NCBI GenBank assembly: GCA_023228745.1
Contig: JALOAP010000016.1
Span: 1 to 17,328 of the forward strand
Length of the DNA: 17,328 nt
Reading direction: 5' to 3'
Source: Dehalococcoidia bacterium
Lineage (GTDB): Bacteria > Chloroflexota > Dehalococcoidia > Tepidiformales > Tepidiformaceae
Part shown: positions 14,537-17,328 of the stretch, piece after piece
How positions within the stretch are numbered: position 1 is the stretch's first letter
How the letters are laid out: the number at the start of each line of letters is the position of its first letter
Position numbers and translations under genes: made by a program
The notes under the pieces: generated by a model
Database searches by the model: none
What the model was told of the DNA's origin: nothing
Seen by the model: the letters and a program-made list of their open reading frames with translations, nothing else

Positions 14537-15607
14537 ATGACCACGACCGACGTGCCTTCCGGCATCAACTATGACAACGTCTCGCGCTTCTTCGCGGAGC
14601 ACATCGAAGGCGGCGCGGTGCCGCTCACGTTCAAGCTCATCGGCGATGGCCGCTCGAACCTGACGTACCTGGTGACCGGCGGTGGCCGGCGGTGGGTCCT
14701 GCGGCGGCCGCCGCTTGGGCATGTGCTCCCGACCGCGCACGACATGGTGCGCGAATACCGCGTGCTCGCGGGGCTGGCGAACACCGATGTGCCCGTGCCG
14801 CACCCGGTCGCACTCTGCGAAGACACCGCAGTAAACGACTACCCGTTCTACGTGATGGAGTACCGCGAGGGCGTCATCATCGTGAACGAACTGCCGGAAG
14901 GCTTCGCGACGACGCCACAAGAGCGGCGCGCGATCAGCATCGCTCTCGTCGACACGCTGGTGAAGCTGCACGCGGTGGACTACAACGCCGTCGGCCTCGG
15001 CGACTTCGGCCGGCCGGAGGGATACCTTGAGCGCCAGGTGCGGCGCTGGTCGGAGCAGTGGGAGCGCTCGAAGACGCGCGAACTGCCAGAGATCGACGAG
15101 CTCATCCGGCGGCTGAAAGCATCAATCCCGGAGAGCCCTGCCCCGACGATCGTGCATGGCGACTACCGCCTCGGGAACATGGCGCTCGACCCGAACGACC
15201 CGGGCAAGGTCGTCGCGATTTTCGACTGGGAGATGTCGACGCTGGGGGACCCGCTGAGCGACCTCGGCTACACGCTCGTCTATTGGGGCAACCTTGCCGA
15301 CTCAGAAGAGAAGCTGAATATCCGCCCGAACGCCCGCGTGACCGCGCAAGAGGGCTTCCTGACGAGGGAAGAGCTGGTCGAAGAGTACGCCCGGCGTAGC
15401 GGGCGAAACGTCCAGAACATCGACTGGTACGAAGTGTTTGCGAACTACAAGCTCGCGGTCATCGTCGAGGGGATCTACGCGCGGCACCTGCAGGGCAAGA
15501 CAGTCGGCGGCGGCTTCGAAGGGTACGACCAGACCGCGCCGCGGCTGGTCAACGTCGCGCTCGAGCAGGCGAGCCGCTCGGCCAACCCGAAGCTGCGCGG
15601 CGAATAG
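14537..15607 (+). CDS. Phosphotransferase family protein (ACAD10/11-like aminoglycoside phosphotransferase fold)
   Basis: A 356-residue kinase-like protein of the APH/choline kinase fold, closest in appearance to the N-terminal domain of ACAD10/ACAD11 (cd05154 type). Substrate-lobe and ATP-lobe marks: FKLIGDGRSNLTYLV (32-46), RRWVLRRPPLGHVLPTAHDM (51-70), FYVMEYREG (104-112). The catalytic loop is HGDYRLGNM (207-215, D209) and the metal-binding IFDWEMSTLGDPLSDLGY (228-245, D230). In ACAD10/11 this domain phosphorylates hydroxyacyl-CoA for 4-hydroxy acid breakdown. A similar role in fatty or hydroxy acid metabolism is a reasonable inference here; true aminoglycoside resistance is unlikely. It is divergent from the ABC-F gene and convergent with the carboxypeptidase, with 13 bp between stops. 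Confidence 0.9.
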   Translation: MTTTDVPSGINYDNVSRFFAEHIEGGAVPLTFKLIGDGRSNLTYLVTGGGRRWVLRRPPLGHVLPTAHDMVREYRVLAGLANTDVPVPHPVALCEDTAVNDYPFYVMEYREGVIIVNELPEGFATTPQERRAISIALVDTLVKLHAVDYNAVGLGDFGRPEGYLERQVRRWSEQWERSKTRELPEIDELIRRLKASIPESPAPTIVHGDYRLGNMALDPNDPGKVVAIFDWEMSTLGDPLSDLGYTLVYWGNLADSEEKLNIRPNARVTAQEGFLTREELVEEYARRSGRNVQNIDWYEVFANYKLAVIVEGIYARHLQGKTVGGGFEGYDQTAPRLVNVALEQASRSANPKLRGE

Positions 15608-15620
15608 CTCCGCCGGGCCG

Positions 15621-16607
15621 TCACGGCGATGCCACTGGCGGCTGCAAGCTGGCGGCTGGTTCGCTGTTGGCGAAAGCCCAGTCCAGGAGTGCGGCGGCAT
15701 CGCCGTCCCGGTCGGGGGCGTTGAGCAAAACGGCGAAGAGCCGGCGGCCATCGCGTACGGCAGAGGCCACCAGCGTGCGGCCTGCCCGGTAGGTGAAGCC
15801 GGTCTTGATGCCATCAGCGCCGGGGTAGCCGAGGAAACTGTTCACGTTGTTCAGCGCGATTGTGCGTGAACCGTGGGCAACCCAATGGCCGGCGCGCGCG
15901 ATCTCGGCGAACTGCGGGTTCGCCATCGCGTAGCGCGACAGCACGGCGAGATCCCACGCGGTCGAATAGTGGTCGCGGGCGCTCAAGCCGTGGGCATTGG
16001 CGAAGTTCGTGTCCTCCAGCCCGAGCCGGGCCATCAGGTCGTTCATGCGCTGCACAAAGGCTGCATCGGAACCGGCTACGGCCCGCCCGAGTGCGAGCGC
16101 GGCATCGTTCCCCGATGGCAGCATCAGCCCGTAGAGCAAATCGCGCACGGTGAAGCGATCGCCGGCATGGAGGCCCATCACGGAGCTACCGCGCATGTAA
16201 CGGCTGTCGACATCCACCGTGACCTCCGCATCGAGTGGAATACCGTCTTCGAGCACGACGAGGGCGCTCGCGATCTTGGTCAGGCTGGCCAGGGGAAGGC
16301 GGACATCGGCGGCCTGTTCGAACAAGGCGGCACCGGAAGCCTCATCGAGGACAACCGCAGCGGCCGCGGAGACTCGCGGCGCCGGGAGGTCGCCGAGGAC
16401 CGGCGGTGCGGCCCACGCCGCGGGTTGGAGCCGCGGCGCAGGGACCGCGGCAGCCGGCTCGGTCGCGGGGAGCTCAGGGGCCGGTGCAAAGGCAAGGGGG
16501 GCGGCCGCCGGGGATGCCGGGGGAGCGCTGGTGCCAGTGGCGCAGGCCGCGAGCAGGAGCCCCGCCCCGGCCAGGGACGATGCAAACAGGAACGCCGGTA
16601 GCCTCAC
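15621..16607 (-). CDS. D-alanyl-D-alanine carboxypeptidase, lipoprotein
   Basis: A 328-residue penicillin-binding serine peptidase (S11 family) that trims the terminal D-Ala of peptidoglycan stem peptides outside the membrane. The N-terminus is a lipoprotein signal: hydrophobic core 4-20 and lipobox LAAC with C22. Residues about 25-77 are an Ala/Pro linker. The catalytic domain follows: SLTK (108-111, S108 nucleophile, K111), SGN (165-167) and KTG (268-270), all intact. There is no C-terminal PBP5-type beta domain, so it is a short form tethered by lipid. The start is GTG at 16607 with no Shine-Dalgarno. The last residues (ASLQPPVASP) are read from a heptamer-like tract at 15635-15662. Confidence 0.94.
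   Translation of the reverse strand: MRLPAFLFASSLAGAGLLLAACATGTSAPPASPAAAPLAFAPAPELPATEPAAAVPAPRLQPAAWAAPPVLGDLPAPRVSAAAAVVLDEASGAALFEQAADVRLPLASLTKIASALVVLEDGIPLDAEVTVDVDSRYMRGSSVMGLHAGDRFTVRDLLYGLMLPSGNDAALALGRAVAGSDAAFVQRMNDLMARLGLEDTNFANAHGLSARDHYSTAWDLAVLSRYAMANPQFAEIARAGHWVAHGSRTIALNNVNSFLGYPGADGIKTGFTYRAGRTLVASAVRDGRRLFAVLLNAPDRDGDAAALLDWAFANSEPAASLQPPVASP
15635..15662. repeat. Heptamer-like tract CTGGCGG at the 3' end of the carboxypeptidase gene
   Basis: Units CTGGCGG (15635-15641), CTGCAAG (15642-15648), CTGGCGG (15649-15655) and CTGGTTC (15656-15662) are in 7-bp phase. They encode the final residues of the carboxypeptidase on the minus strand. The period matches the arrays at 9554 and 10040 but the unit sequence differs, so a common origin is only suggested. 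Confidence 0.45.
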
Positions 16608-16614
16608 GAACGGG

Positions 16615-16620
16615 AGAATA
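16615..16620 (-). promoter_or_regulatory. Possible -10 element placing the carboxypeptidase on a leaderless transcript
   Basis: On the minus strand TATTCT ends 7 nt before the GTG at 16607. No ribosome site is present. TTGACC lies only 9 bp further upstream, too close to act as a normal -35. Confidence 0.3.
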
Positions 16621-16781
16621 TCGACGCAAGGTCAAGCATCGGTCCGTGAGGGTTTCCGCTTGCTTGCCGTACAGGTCGACCGGCGGGATCTTCCTTTACC
16701 CGGCGTCCGCCCGCAGCTTCGCGATCCCCTTGACGGCAGGCATACGCTGATTCGCAGCCATGACAGGGAGGCATTTGCGCG

Positions 16782-17195
16782 ATGCTCGGTGAACAGATTG
16801 GCCAAATGCAAGGGAAGGTCGTAGGACGCCGGGTACTGCCCGGCGAAGACTACCGTTACGTCAAAATGGAGGTCACCGTCGAGGAGAACGGCGAGCTCTA
16901 TGGAAGCCCCGTGACCGAGGCCGGGACGTATGTCGTGTTCGAGCGCGTACCGGAGCAACTCTACGGCACCGGGCAGGGCGTCATCGGGCTCGCAAGCGGT
17001 GAAGGCGCGATCTGGAACGGCCATGGCGTCGGCACCATGACCGGCGAGGGGATGTCGATGAAGATGCGCTTTTCGATCGCGGTCCAGGCGCCGAAGGAAG
17101 GAAAGCTCGCGCCGTTGAACCAGGTCCTTGTGGTCGGCGAGCACGACGTGGACGACGAGGGCAACACACAGACACGGATGTGGGAATGGAAGTAG
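16782..17195 (+). CDS. Conserved hypothetical protein, probable beta-barrel, 137 aa
   Basis: The protein resembles a family of uncharacterised proteins of about 140 residues that start MLGxxIGxxxGKVxGxRVLPG and end MWEWK. Both ends are intact here: MLGEQIGQMQGKVVGRRVLP and, at the C-terminus, DEGNTQTRMWEWK. The centre alternates polar and hydrophobic residues with many glycines (GTGQGVIGLASGEGAIWNGH), as in small antiparallel beta-barrels such as the allene oxide cyclase or lipocalin-like folds. There is no signal peptide. GGAGG at 16767-16771 lies 10 nt before the ATG. Function is unknown. It is divergent from the carboxypeptidase, with 174 bp between the two starts. Confidence 0.8.
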   Translation: MLGEQIGQMQGKVVGRRVLPGEDYRYVKMEVTVEENGELYGSPVTEAGTYVVFERVPEQLYGTGQGVIGLASGEGAIWNGHGVGTMTGEGMSMKMRFSIAVQAPKEGKLAPLNQVLVVGEHDVDDEGNTQTRMWEWK

Positions 17196-17208
17196 GCGAG
17201 GCGCCTAC
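17192..17208. terminator. Short hairpin at the convergent gene ends
   Basis: GTAGGCG (17192-17198) pairs with CGCCTAC (17202-17208) around a 3-nt loop. It overlaps the stop codon of the hypothetical gene and lies in the 23-bp gap before the convergent gene. It has no T-tract and only 7 bp, so a bidirectional terminator is possible but weakly supported. Confidence 0.3.
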
Positions 17209-17218
17209 CGGATGAGGC

Positions 17219-17328
17219 TCAGCGCGGCGGGAGCCGCCACTTCCCACGGCTGAAACGCATGCCGCGACGAAGTTCGTGGCCAGAAATCTCGCGGAACTCG
17301 ATGAACCCGAGGCGGCGCGCCAGGCGCG
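17219..17328 (-). CDS. Partial CDS, probable C-terminus of a GNAT acetyltransferase
   Basis: The minus strand is open from the window edge for 35 codons to TGA at 17221-17219. It encodes RLARRLGFIEFREISGHE and continues with LRRGMRFSRGKWRLPPR. The A-x-x-LGF-x-E/x-F segment resembles the last helix and strand of GNAT N-acetyltransferases (the AxxxYxKLGF pattern). It converges on the hypothetical gene with a 23-bp gap. Most of the gene lies outside the window, so both the family call and the extent are tentative. Confidence 0.5.
   Translation of the reverse strand, partial: RLARRLGFIEFREISGHELRRGMRFSRGKWRLPPR

Noticed and set aside
14537..15607. Aminoglycoside resistance gene
   Set aside because: The APH fold is present, but the overall pattern matches the ACAD10/11-type phosphotransferases, which act in acid metabolism.
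16730..16748. Promoter TTGACG...TACGCT before the hypothetical gene
   Set aside because: The two elements are only 7 bp apart, far from the normal spacing.

Overview
The window is GC-rich and gene-dense, coding on both strands, with gaps of at most about 190 bp. Gene content suggests an uncultivated or thermophilic Chloroflexota of the Dehalococcoidia type (Tepidiforma-like). The grounds are an F420-type luciferase-like oxidoreductase, an ACAD10-type phosphotransferase, an acetyl-CoA hydrolase/CoA-transferase, several ECF-type sigma factor pairs, a LuxR-HTH protein starting with TTG, and a lipoprotein D,D-carboxypeptidase. This assignment is inference; no rRNA or other phylogenetic marker beyond tsaD is present.

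Layout. 1-158: probable end of an upstream gene, then a perfect 14-bp hairpin. 189-3255: CoA-transferase (+) converging on a hemerythrin-domain gene (-), then two unrecognised genes (2274+ and 2884-). 3439-5368: ECF sigma factor translationally coupled to a FecR-domain membrane protein whose C-terminus is a Pro/Gly-rich tail ending in five 51-bp collagen-like repeats. 5430-7767: NnrS-like polytopic membrane protein and an F420-type oxidoreductase. 7780-8379 (-): LuxR-HTH gene apparently split by an in-frame amber codon. 8569-9576: tsaD. 9554-10074: a small cassette holding a four-helix-bundle (23S rRNA IVS / S23 family) gene between inverted arrays of 7-bp repeats. 10072-11058 (-): zinc-independent quinone oxidoreductase. 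11208-12190: second ECF sigma factor with a zinc-finger anti-sigma partner. 12241-12786: acylphosphatase and a DUF2283 protein. 12834-14417 (-): ABC-F ATPase. 14537-15607: ACAD10-type phosphotransferase. 15621-16607 (-): lipoprotein D-Ala-D-Ala carboxypeptidase. 16782-17195: conserved hypothetical. 17219-17328 (-): tail of a probable GNAT acetyltransferase.

How it fits together. Two sigma/regulator pairs use different partners: FecR-like in one, zinc-finger in the other. The CoA-transferase, F420-type enzyme, quinone reductase and phosphotransferase suggest acyl-CoA/redox metabolism but do not form an operon. tsaD, ABC-F and the carboxypeptidase are housekeeping genes.

The most unusual structure is the 9554-10074 cassette. 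Nine perfect TAGTCGG heptamers stand on the left and five CCGRYYA heptamers, in the complementary orientation, on the right. Each array runs through the stop codon of the neighbouring gene (tsaD on the left, the quinone oxidoreductase on the right). Degenerate heptamer tracts also occur near 12530 and 15635, again at gene 3' ends. The second notable item is the amber codon at 8023-8025, which lies in the loop of a perfect 9-bp hairpin inside an otherwise open coding frame.
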